DNA from: an uncultured Bacteroidales bacterium
GTDB lineage: Bacteria; Bacteroidota; Bacteroidia; Bacteroidales; Bacteroidaceae
Length of the DNA: 64,000 nucleotides
Reading direction: 5' to 3'
NCBI GenBank assembly: GCA_902789725.1
Contig: CADAPC010000001.1
Span: 1-64,000, forward strand
The notes beneath the pieces were generated by a model, which was not told the origin of the DNA, did not search any database, and saw only the letters and a program-made list of their open reading frames with translations. Of this stretch, positions 42,587 through 50,687 are shown piece after piece. Within the stretch, counting starts at the first letter, position 1. Every line of letters begins with the position of its first letter. The translations under genes were made by a program, and so were the position numbers.

Positions 42587-43591
42587 TCAAGGTGTTTGTT
42601 CAAAAGGGGTGTGCCTGAGTTTTCTGACTATGTACAGTGCCCATTCCTGCCACTTAAACAGGTTCCAAAACGGGTGGAGGGGCATGTAGCCAGGTTTCAG
42701 TTTTATCTTTGCGGGCAAACAGGTGGATGTGTCAATGCTTTCCCATGCCCGACGGAGGCTTTGCAGGGAAAAACTTCTTTGCTCTGCCGTGAATGCCGCG
42801 CGATTGCGGTAGTAGAACCAGAAGCAGTCGATGAGCACATACCATCGATTCTCCTCATAAAGGTCAATCACCTCGTGCGGCATGTTCCATTCCACCAGCT
42901 GGCGGTGCATGCTCTCGTTGGCCCGCAGCCAGTCGAAGCGGCGAGTTGTGGCTTGGTGGGTGCTGGAGGAGGCGCGCTGCACGAAGTAGTATTTGCCGGC
43001 ACAACAACGCACCTCTCGGGCATGCAAGTAATGCGCCATCGTTGTGTTGTCGTCGCTATAGCTGTGGCAGGTGTCGTCGTAAGGAAATTGCTGGTACAGG
43101 CTTGTGCGTGCCACATACCATCCGTGCACGTCCCATTTCAGGGCTTTCAGAAAAGCATCGTAACCTTTCATGCATTGGAAGGGTGGGGTTCGGTATCCAT
43201 GCTCTCTACCATCAGGATAGAGGTAACGCACGTCGAAGAGCACGCAGTCGGTAGCAGGATGCGACTGGAAGGTCAGCAGCACTTGCTCCAAAGCGTCGGG
43301 TGCCAAATAATCGTCGCTGTCGAGAAAAGCCGTGAGGGGGGCTTTCACAAGGGGGATGCCTTGGTTGCGTGCATATCCTTGTCCATGATTGTCTGGTAGC
43401 GCGACAATGTCTATGAGGTCTGGGTGCTCCCGCTGGTAGCGCTGTAGCAGCTGCAGTGACGTGTCGGTTGAAGCGTCGTCAATGCAGATGATTTGCAGCT
43501 CCTTCATGGTTTGATGCAGCAGCGAATCAAGGCATTGCGGCAAGGTGTCCACCGCATTATAGACAGAGACAAGAACACTAATTTGGGGCAT
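42587..43591 (-). CDS. Glycosyltransferase family 2
   Basis: 334 aa from the ATG at 43591 (MPQISVLVSVYNAVDTLPQC), which overlaps the flippase stop by 14 bases; the ORF opens further upstream inside wzx. VLVSVYNAVD, IDDASTDTS and FLDSDDYL are the GT-A motifs with DxD. Sugar donor unknown. It is part of the same glycan operon. Confidence 0.93.
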   Translation of the reverse strand: MPQISVLVSVYNAVDTLPQCLDSLLHQTMKELQIICIDDASTDTSLQLLQRYQREHPDLIDIVALPDNHGQGYARNQGIPLVKAPLTAFLDSDDYLAPDALEQVLLTFQSHPATDCVLFDVRYLYPDGREHGYRTPPFQCMKGYDAFLKALKWDVHGWYVARTSLYQQFPYDDTCHSYSDDNTTMAHYLHAREVRCCAGKYYFVQRASSSTHQATTRRFDWLRANESMHRQLVEWNMPHEVIDLYEENRWYVLIDCFWFYYRNRAAFTAEQRSFSLQSLRRAWESIDTSTCLPAKIKLKPGYMPLHPFWNLFKWQEWALYIVRKLRHTPFEQTP

Positions 43592-45062
43592 GGAATTTCT
43601 GTTGGATAAGGTTGCGGATACCGATGCGTTTGTCCATTTCGCAATAGGCATAGCACACAGCGAATATAGTGGTGAGAACCATTAGCGAATAGGCCAGGAG
43701 GGGGGATTGGATGAACGAGAAAGCGTAGCAGCAAAGGAGGGCTGTGGTGAGGATGGCTCCCTGTTGATAAAAACTGGTTGAATATGTGATTTTGTAACGC
43801 CACCAGTTGAAGAAAATGCTGACAGCGATTTCAATGGCCGCCCCTACTAAAAGTGCGATACCAATGCCGTCAAGACCTCCCTTCGTGTACCCAATGACAA
43901 TGAGTACCACCGTTTTCACGTTGGCCCAGATTCCTTCCATCAGGAGGAAATAGGTGTTGTCGCCTTTGGCAATGCAGATGTAATCCAAGGGGAAGCAGAC
44001 AGCACGTGCAATCAGACACACACTCATGGAGCGGAGCAAGAAAATGGTGCTATCAAACTCGCTGGTAAGCAAGATGCGGATGATGAGCGGCGCGGTGGTG
44101 ATGAGAAGGAGGGCGATGGGGACAATGAGCAGCATGACGATTTCTCCTTCCTGACAGACCAAATTTTGCGCTTGTCTCCGTTGGTGAACCAAGGAGGAAA
44201 GGTGGGGGAAGAAGTCGGTGCCCATAGCGGCAAACACCATTCCTGTGCTTTGCAGCGTGATGTTGTAGGCTGCTTGGTAAAGGCCGATGTCGCTTTCTGA
44301 GCCGTGATTGCCGATGTAGGTGTTGATGAGGTAGGTGGAGAGTGATCCCAAAACGCTGCTTGTCATGATGGATGCCCCCAAGGTGAGCATTCCCCTGCTT
44401 TGCTGCCAGGTGTTTTTCCAAGAGAGTTGCACAGAAGGGATGGGAATACCTTGAGTGAAGTAACGGGCCACGCACCAGGCTACGAGCCCCACTGCGGCAA
44501 TGCTGGGAGCAATGCCCTCATAAGTCCAAAACCAATAACAAGGTACTGTTACAAACAATCCTGCCAAAGGGGAAACGAGGTTGCAAAAAGCTAATTCGCG
44601 CAACTTTCTGTAACTTTGCAAGATGGTGGTTTCGGCCGATGCTAAAATCAGGAAGAAGATGGCCACAGCCAGCAGAACAAACCAATCCCAATGTACGGGG
44701 GTGTGAAAGGTGAGCTGACTCAACCACCAAGAGCTTGCCATTGTGCTAATCATTGCCATGAGTGCCAGCACCAGCATGAGGCGGCGGAAACTCTTCACAT
44801 AATGGCTGCGTTCCACTTCGTCGGTAATGGACGAAAGGGTTTGTACGGCCGACGTGTTCAGCCCAAAAGTGAAGAAGCCCTGTATGGGCATCAAGGTGGA
44901 CATGAGGTGGGAAGAGATGCCCATGCCGTAAGCCCCAATGATGTGAGCCGACAACTTTCCTTTGGCCAGATTGCTCAACATGGACACAATCTGTGTGCCT
45001 CCAAAGATGGCGGTTCCTTTGGCTATGCTGCGGTAGGATGTTTCTGTGTTCTTCTCTGACAT
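43578..45062 (-). CDS. wzx: Wzx-type polysaccharide flippase
   Basis: 494 aa with about fourteen predicted membrane helices and a MATE/polysaccharide-transporter profile: IAKGTAIFGGTQIVSMLSNLA at the start, VSPLAGLFVTVPCYWFW in the middle. It would flip the undecaprenyl-linked repeat unit across the inner membrane. No Wzy polymerase is in view. It stands between the GT2 genes and the fucosyltransferase-like gene, 18 bases after the latter. Confidence 0.9.
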   Translation of the reverse strand: MSEKNTETSYRSIAKGTAIFGGTQIVSMLSNLAKGKLSAHIIGAYGMGISSHLMSTLMPIQGFFTFGLNTSAVQTLSSITDEVERSHYVKSFRRLMLVLALMAMISTMASSWWLSQLTFHTPVHWDWFVLLAVAIFFLILASAETTILQSYRKLRELAFCNLVSPLAGLFVTVPCYWFWTYEGIAPSIAAVGLVAWCVARYFTQGIPIPSVQLSWKNTWQQSRGMLTLGASIMTSSVLGSLSTYLINTYIGNHGSESDIGLYQAAYNITLQSTGMVFAAMGTDFFPHLSSLVHQRRQAQNLVCQEGEIVMLLIVPIALLLITTAPLIIRILLTSEFDSTIFLLRSMSVCLIARAVCFPLDYICIAKGDNTYFLLMEGIWANVKTVVLIVIGYTKGGLDGIGIALLVGAAIEIAVSIFFNWWRYKITYSTSFYQQGAILTTALLCCYAFSFIQSPLLAYSLMVLTTIFAVCYAYCEMDKRIGIRNLIQQKFHAPN

Positions 45063-45080
45063 ATCGTGTATCGGACGTTT

Positions 45081-46157
45081 TTATAAGGTGAAGGCGATGG
45101 CATGAAAAGGTTTGCCCCCGACAAGCGATGCTGCGTAGGGAAATCCAGAAGGGCGCATCCAGGGGCCTTCCAATCGGTAGATGCATTCAGCATGGGCGAT
45201 GAGGAAGAAGTCGAGCAAAGTCTTCTCGTAAGTCTGGTACAAAGTCTCTTCTGATGTTTCGACTCCTGTCGCAGAAGTGTCTAAATGACAAATAGTGCCA
45301 GGAACGGTGTGGACGTAAGGTTGCTGGCTCGCCACAGACAGGAAAGTGGTGCTGTCGGAATTGACCAGTACTTTCTTTGTGGGGTGGGTCTTATGAATCT
45401 TTCTGATTTGTTCCATGCATGCGTTCAGGAGTTGCTCCTTCTGCTTGGGCGGCAAGGCACTCACCACAACGGTGTCCGCAAAGTCGCCTAACACGCCCAT
45501 GAAACGGGTTGAAACACTTACGTAGTTTGTGCTTAAAATTTCGGATTGTTCATTGATAGCTGTCTGCAGGCGTACCGTAGGTCGGAACAACGCATGGAAA
45601 GCTTCTCTAAACAGTTCGTGATAAGCAAAGAGGGCATTGGTGTAAATGTGGATTTGTTCGCCTTGCGCTTGCTCAATGGCTTTGTGCAAGTATTCCTTTT
45701 GTTTCTTCACCTGCCACACACTTTCGCTGCCAATCTCCAAACAGACAGGCGTGGCTTGTGGCTGAGTGTAGTATAAGTCATCGGGGTCAATGCGCCAATC
45801 GTAGGTGTTAGGCTCTAAAAAGAGGGTGAGAGGAAAGGGGTGAGTGAAATGGATGCGGAAGTCATAACCCATTTCCTTGCTGAGAAGATAGGCCGACACG
45901 ATGCCTCTCAAACGGTCGGCCCAACCTCCGCTTTCTGTCCAACCGTTGTGCATCGCCACCACGGTCTTCTTGTCCGAAGGAGCGTTCTTCCTGAAAAATG
46001 AAGAGGAAGTAGTAGGGTAGTGGGGCTCAATCTTTTCTCTCAACGTATCAGTCAACCGCCGGCTAAACACATACCAATTATAGTATCTGTTTGCCAACAG
46101 GGCTTTGGTCACTTCTTGAGTGCCTCTCTTCCAAACTTTTTCCAGCAGCATCGCCAT
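45081..46157 (-). CDS. Fucosyltransferase-like glycan protein
   Basis: 358 aa. NGWTESGGWADRLRGIVSA resembles the GxGDRLxG donor site of alpha-1,6/NodZ-type and O-fucosyltransferases; VLVNSDSTTFLSVASQQPYV and YPGGxP-like PWMRPSGFPYAASLVGG add weaker similarity. No signal peptide or membrane segment. The setting between a flippase and GT genes supports a glycosyltransferase role; the sugar and linkage are not certain. Confidence 0.65.
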   Translation of the reverse strand: MAMLLEKVWKRGTQEVTKALLANRYYNWYVFSRRLTDTLREKIEPHYPTTSSSFFRKNAPSDKKTVVAMHNGWTESGGWADRLRGIVSAYLLSKEMGYDFRIHFTHPFPLTLFLEPNTYDWRIDPDDLYYTQPQATPVCLEIGSESVWQVKKQKEYLHKAIEQAQGEQIHIYTNALFAYHELFREAFHALFRPTVRLQTAINEQSEILSTNYVSVSTRFMGVLGDFADTVVVSALPPKQKEQLLNACMEQIRKIHKTHPTKKVLVNSDSTTFLSVASQQPYVHTVPGTICHLDTSATGVETSEETLYQTYEKTLLDFFLIAHAECIYRLEGPWMRPSGFPYAASLVGGKPFHAIAFTL

Positions 46158-46232
46158 GAATCGTTATTTTAACTTTATATAACGTTTCTCTCCCCTCTTT
46201 ATTGTGCTGCTGTGGCAATATGATTCTTCACC

Positions 46233-46421
46233 TCACATTTCCCAGTTCATTCCACAATCGTGACAATAGCACACTCGTTTGCGGCTGCCAATCCATCCTA
46301 ACAGCAAACCTAAAATGTTGAGGAATAGGAAACCTAAGCAACCTAAGCCCCAGTTGAACCCTTTCCTGTGGCTGCTGCAATTGGTGCCGCCACACTTTGG
46401 ACAATGAATTTTTCGTGCCAT
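46233..46421 (-). CDS. Small zinc-ribbon membrane protein
   Basis: 62 aa. HCPKCGGTNC at the N-terminus and CYCHDCGMNWEM at the C-terminus form a zinc ribbon, with one or two hydrophobic stretches (LGCLGFLFLNILGLLLGWIG) between. This split ribbon with a membrane hairpin recalls LITAF-like and DUF-type small proteins. The role is unknown. It starts the minus-strand run of glycan genes, 75 bases before the fucosyltransferase-like gene. Confidence 0.75.
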   Translation of the reverse strand: MARKIHCPKCGGTNCSSHRKGFNWGLGCLGFLFLNILGLLLGWIGSRKRVCYCHDCGMNWEM

Positions 46422-46463
46422 ACTTTTTTGGTTTATTAGAATGACTATTTACTTTTCTTTTTG

Positions 46464-46471
46464 CAAACTTA
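46464..46471 (-). promoter_or_regulatory. Promoter -7 box for the small zinc-ribbon/glycan gene run
   Basis: Reverse complement TAAGTTTG, 43 bases before the ATG at 46421. Confidence 0.45.
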
Positions 46472-46567
46472 CGAAAAAAATATGAGATTCGTTCCTTTTC
46501 TCAGGGGAAAAACGAAAAAATATTACAATTTGTCTGTTTTGTACAACGTTGCTATGGGTGAAGTTGT

Positions 46568-46575
46568 TAACTTTG
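46568..46575 (+). promoter_or_regulatory. Promoter -7 box for the GH51 gene
   Basis: TAACTTTG, 51 bases before the ATG at 46626, with a TTG 16 bases upstream. Confidence 0.5.
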
Positions 46576-46625
46576 CAAAAGTTTGCTATTTTCTTTAATT
46601 ATCTAACAAAACCTATTTTATCTTT

Positions 46626-49154
46626 ATGAAGAAAATTTTTATTTCGGCCATTGCCGCACTTTCAACTTTGGGCAGTATGGCGCAAACACAACCCATCACG
46701 ATTGATTTGGGTAAGAAGGGGGCAGACGTGTCGCCCAATCTGTTTGGTATCTTTTTCGAGGAAATCAGTCATGCTGGCGATGGTGGTCTTTATGCTGAGC
46801 TTGTGGAAAACCGAGGCTTTGAGGAGCATGTGTTGCCATCGAGCATGACTTATGTGAACGGACGTGCTGTGGCTGTGGATAGTCCTAATTATGAACACCG
46901 CAACAACCGCAAATGGAGCATTCCGTGGAATTTAGAGCAGAAGAAGTTCCAGGGATGGAAGGTGGAGAACACGAACTGCGATGTGACTCGCGACGTGGTG
47001 GAACTTCAAGCACCCCTGCATAAAAACAGCCCCAATGCTATGCAGATGGTCATTTCTAAGATGCAGAAGGGGGGCAAGGCTGCGCTCATCAACACGGGCT
47101 ATTGGGGCATGGGACTCAAGGCTGGTGAAAAGTATGATTTACGGTTCTACGTGAAGAGCAGCGACTACAAGGGCCGTATTACAGCTCGCATCAGCGACAG
47201 CCAGAGTGGGGCAAGCTTTGGTAGCATCTCATTCCAAGCCAAGAACCTGAAGGACTGGACAGAATATACAGGTGTGCTCACTTCGACAGGAACATCCGGT
47301 AAAGGACAGCTTTCGCTTGAGTTTGAAACAAATGGAACTGTGCAGGTGGATTATGTTTCGCTCTTTCCACAGAAGACATTCAAAGGACGCAAGAATGGGC
47401 AACGGGATGATGTGGCTCAGATGCTGGTCAATATGCATCCGAAGTTCATGCGTTGGCCTGGTGGCTGTATTGTGGAAGGTGCAACGTATGAAAATCGCGT
47501 GAAATGGAAAGAAACGCTTGGCGACCCAATGACGCGTCGTGGTGAATGGGATTTGTGGGGTTATCGTGCCACTTGGGGTATGGGCTATCATGAGTTCCTT
47601 CAGTTCTGCGAAGATCTGGGTATGGACGGTATGTTTGTTAACAATGCAGGTATGTCCTGCTCTGTGCGCAATGGCGATTATGTGGATTCGGATGCTGATC
47701 TTGATGCTGTGATTCAGGACTTCCGCGATGCTATCGATTATGCACTTGCCGATCCTGCCACCAACCCTTGGGCGAAACGGCGTGCTGAAGCTGGGCACCC
47801 GGCACCTTTCCCCTTGAAATATGTGGAAATTGGCAATGAGAACGTAGGGTCTGAGTATGTGAAGCATTTCAACTACATCTTCAAGAAATTGAAGGCTGAG
47901 TACCCCAACATCATCTTCATCAACACCCTTGGGCATACCGACCCCCTGTTGGCTCAGATTCCAGGCGAATACATGGTGGACCCTCACTGGTATCGTGATC
48001 CCAACTTCTTCTTCAACAACAACCATCTTTTTGACGAAGCGCCTCGCACACATGATATTTACGTAGGTGAGTATGCCTGCAATGCTGGTGTTGGTGCAGG
48101 TAACCTTTTGGCTGCCATCAGCGAAGCGGCTTTCATCATGGGTATGGAACGCAACAGCGATGTGGTGAAAATGACCTCATACGCTCCTCTTTTTGAAAAT
48201 GAGAATCGTCGGGATTGGCCTACCAACCTCATCCACATTAACAGTAGCCAGGTATATGGACGCGCTTCATACTATGTGCAGCAGATGTCGGCTGAGAATC
48301 GTCCTACTTACAATGTGTTTGTCAGCGAAACTTCCACGCCTGGCAAGAGCACTCCATTTGCTGCGGGAACTATAGGTTTGGGCAGTTATGCCACACAGTG
48401 TCAGTATAAGAACATCAAGGTGACGTCAGATGGTAAGACAACATCCTACATGCCTTCACAATTCCAGTCTCAGCGTGGAGAATGGAAGGTGGAAGGTGAT
48501 GCCTTGTCACAAACGTCCAATCAGCAGCTTACCTTGTCTCTGCTTCCTGCCTTCAGCAGTAATAACTACACGCTCGAACTGCAGGCTAAGAAAACAAGTG
48601 GGGCGGAAGGCTTCTTTATTTATTATGGCATGGACGAACGCGGACGTAGTGGGTATGCTGTGAACATTGGTGGATGGAACAATCGCACTACTGCTATCCA
48701 ACCCATTCAGCGCGGCAGAACTGCTGATGTGTTGGGTCGTCAGGTTCCACAAACTCTCGATACGGACAAGTGGTACGACATCAAGATTGTGGTGACGCCT
48801 GAACTTGCCACTCTCTTTGTTGATGGCAAAGAAATTCTCTCTGCTAAACCTGCTTCCCAAACTCGCCATTTTTGTCAGACAGGCTATGACGAAACGACGG
48901 GTGAACTGATTATTAAAGTGGTGAATGGTACAGAGCAGCCTTATGCTCGCAATTTCAGCATTGCTGGTGCTCAGGCAGTAGCTCAGCAAGGCAAGGTGAT
49001 TACTCTCTCGGGTGACCCACAAGATGAGAACACTTTTGAGCAGCCTACAAAACTCTCACCTAAGACAACGGATTATCATCAGTTTGGCAAGACGTTCTCC
49101 TACAATTTTGCTCCTATGTCTTACACCATCATGCGTGTAAAAGTAACCAAATAG
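46626..49154 (+). CDS. Alpha-L-arabinofuranosidase, GH51
   Basis: 842 aa with signal peptide MKKIFISAIAALSTLGSMAQ. The opening PNLFGIFFEEISHAGDGGLY is typical of GH51. A carbohydrate-binding module of the CBM4_9 type occupies roughly residues 95-245. VEIGNEN contains the acid/base Glu405, and DIYVGEYACNAG the likely nucleophile. A C-terminal beta-sandwich and a laminin-G-like part (about 600-740) follow. It cuts arabinose side chains from plant arabinoxylan or arabinan in the periplasm. No SusC/SusD pair is in the window. A hairpin terminator follows. Confidence 0.95.
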   Translation: MKKIFISAIAALSTLGSMAQTQPITIDLGKKGADVSPNLFGIFFEEISHAGDGGLYAELVENRGFEEHVLPSSMTYVNGRAVAVDSPNYEHRNNRKWSIPWNLEQKKFQGWKVENTNCDVTRDVVELQAPLHKNSPNAMQMVISKMQKGGKAALINTGYWGMGLKAGEKYDLRFYVKSSDYKGRITARISDSQSGASFGSISFQAKNLKDWTEYTGVLTSTGTSGKGQLSLEFETNGTVQVDYVSLFPQKTFKGRKNGQRDDVAQMLVNMHPKFMRWPGGCIVEGATYENRVKWKETLGDPMTRRGEWDLWGYRATWGMGYHEFLQFCEDLGMDGMFVNNAGMSCSVRNGDYVDSDADLDAVIQDFRDAIDYALADPATNPWAKRRAEAGHPAPFPLKYVEIGNENVGSEYVKHFNYIFKKLKAEYPNIIFINTLGHTDPLLAQIPGEYMVDPHWYRDPNFFFNNNHLFDEAPRTHDIYVGEYACNAGVGAGNLLAAISEAAFIMGMERNSDVVKMTSYAPLFENENRRDWPTNLIHINSSQVYGRASYYVQQMSAENRPTYNVFVSETSTPGKSTPFAAGTIGLGSYATQCQYKNIKVTSDGKTTSYMPSQFQSQRGEWKVEGDALSQTSNQQLTLSLLPAFSSNNYTLELQAKKTSGAEGFFIYYGMDERGRSGYAVNIGGWNNRTTAIQPIQRGRTADVLGRQVPQTLDTDKWYDIKIVVTPELATLFVDGKEILSAKPASQTRHFCQTGYDETTGELIIKVVNGTEQPYARNFSIAGAQAVAQQGKVITLSGDPQDENTFEQPTKLSPKTTDYHQFGKTFSYNFAPMSYTIMRVKVTK

Positions 49155-49176
49155 ACGGTGTGGATTGATAATAACT

Positions 49177-49220
49177 AAAAAAGATGTGCAACTGCTTTTA
49201 ACTAGTAGCACATCTTTTTT
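49177..49220. terminator. Bidirectional hairpin terminator between GH51 and oadB
   Basis: AAAAAAGATGTGC (49177-49189) pairs with 49208-49220 in a perfect 13-base stem; T runs follow on either strand. It would end the GH51 and oad transcripts. Confidence 0.85.
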
Positions 49221-49226
49221 TTGATG

Positions 49227-49410
49227 TATAGGTATGTTCTAATAATTACTAAATCTGAGATGATTATCTTCCATTGTTTTTGTTGCTTTTGGGCATCTTT
49301 TGGCTTAATCTCTTGGGCCATAGCTCGCTATGCCCCTGCGGTCTTGCACCCAAATCTACTCCAAAATCAACTAAAAACAATTGAAAGCTAATTTTTAGAA
49401 CATACCTATA
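49227..49410. mobile_element. MITE-like element B in the 3' end of oadB
   Basis: Perfect 16-base terminal inverted repeats TATAGGTATGTTCTAA (49227-49242) and its complement (49395-49410), extended imperfectly to about 22 bases, bound 184 bases with no transposase. A GGGCCATAGC/GCTATGCCC hairpin lies inside. The target duplication is TA, or ATG if the ends are drawn differently. Removing the element restores an oadB stop codon. The stop of the present oadB (49264) lies within it. Confidence 0.85.
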
Positions 49411-50646
49411 AATGAGCACACCTGCTGCAACGGCTGAACCAATGACACCTGATACATTAGAAGACATGCAGTAGTTGAGCACGTGATTCTTGGGGTCGTA
49501 CTTGGTGGAAATCTCGTTGCAAACACGACTGGCCATTGGAACGGCTGAAAGACCTGTTGCGCCAATGAGCGGGTTAATCTTCTTTTTAGAGAAAAGATTG
49601 GTGATTTTCACCATGATGATGCCGGAAGCGATGGAGAGACCGAAGGCGAAGAAGCCGCCAACGACGATGCCGATAGTTGTCCAGTTGAGGAAAGCCTGAA
49701 CGGTCATTGTCGCACCTACACAAAGCCCCAAGAACACGGTGGCTGTGTTCATGATGGAATTGGAGATGGTGTCGAACAAACGGCTGGTGTCTGAACCAAT
49801 TTCCTTGAGCAGGTTACCAAACATGAGCATGCCAATGAGGCTGACTGCCGACGGAACGAGCAAAGCAACAATAGTGGTTACTGCGATGGGGAAGATGATT
49901 TTGATGATCTTTTCGTTTTTCATCTTCTGTCCTGATGGATAGAGCTTGTCTTGTTCCTTCATGTTAATCTTCAGCTCCTTTTCAGAGCAGAGCATCTTCA
50001 CTACCAGAGGGATGATGACTGGCACGAGTGCCATGTAGCTATAGGCTGCAATGGCGATAGGAGCCAAGAGGTGAGGGGCTAACTTGATGGTTGTGAAGAT
50101 GGCGGTAGGTCCATCAGCTCCACCAATGATGCCCAGTGATGCTGCTTCCTTGATATTGAACTGTCCTGAAGCCACAGCGATGATGAGTACAGCGAAAATG
50201 CCCATCTGTGCAGCTGCACCAAAGATGGAGAGGCGCAGGTTGCGAAGCATGGGACCAAAATCGGTAAGTGCACCTACGCCCATGAAAATTACAGGTGGGA
50301 GGAATCCTGTCTTGATGAGCATGTAGTAGAGGAAGTTCATCAGTCCGAGGTCGTGAGCAATCTGGGGGAGCGACATTTCCCAGATGTTCTCTGCCAGCAC
50401 TTTGCCTGAAGCATCGACAATTCGGCCTGCCTCGTCTGCCTGATACACTCCCATGTCGCCACCGGGGAAGTTGGCGATGAGTACGCCAAAGGCGATGGGA
50501 ATGAGCAGCAGAGGCTCGAAGTGCTTGACAATGCCGAGGTATAGCAGTACGAAGGCCAGCAAGTACATGATAAGATAGGTACCATTTGACGCGATAATGT
50601 CGCTGAACGCAGTCATTTGGTAAACGTTATTAAGTATTTCTTCCAT
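49264..50646 (-). CDS. oadB: Sodium-pumping decarboxylase beta subunit, C-terminus changed by insertion
   Basis: 460 aa. The conserved membrane protein has SLGIIGGADGPTAIFTTIKL (the sodium and decarboxylation site with its Asp), NPLIGATGLSAVPMASRV and MSSNVSGVIGSAVAAGVLI. The family usually ends shortly after the last phrase. Here 47 extra residues, starting RYVLKISFQLF, are read from MITE B. Joining the flanks of the element would give VLIYIKKKMCY and a TAG. The subunit decarboxylates carboxybiotin and exports sodium. Third gene of the oad operon. Confidence 0.93.
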   Translation of the reverse strand: MEEILNNVYQMTAFSDIIASNGTYLIMYLLAFVLLYLGIVKHFEPLLLIPIAFGVLIANFPGGDMGVYQADEAGRIVDASGKVLAENIWEMSLPQIAHDLGLMNFLYYMLIKTGFLPPVIFMGVGALTDFGPMLRNLRLSIFGAAAQMGIFAVLIIAVASGQFNIKEAASLGIIGGADGPTAIFTTIKLAPHLLAPIAIAAYSYMALVPVIIPLVVKMLCSEKELKINMKEQDKLYPSGQKMKNEKIIKIIFPIAVTTIVALLVPSAVSLIGMLMFGNLLKEIGSDTSRLFDTISNSIMNTATVFLGLCVGATMTVQAFLNWTTIGIVVGGFFAFGLSIASGIIMVKITNLFSKKKINPLIGATGLSAVPMASRVCNEISTKYDPKNHVLNYCMSSNVSGVIGSAVAAGVLIYRYVLKISFQLFLVDFGVDLGARPQGHSELWPKRLSQKMPKSNKNNGR

Positions 50647-50687
50647 AATTGTTGAGTGAAAAATGAAAAATGAAATGCGAAGTTGGC

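Noticed and set aside
42584-43399. 271-aa plus-strand ORF
   Set aside because: Antisense to the GT2 gene whose motifs are clear.
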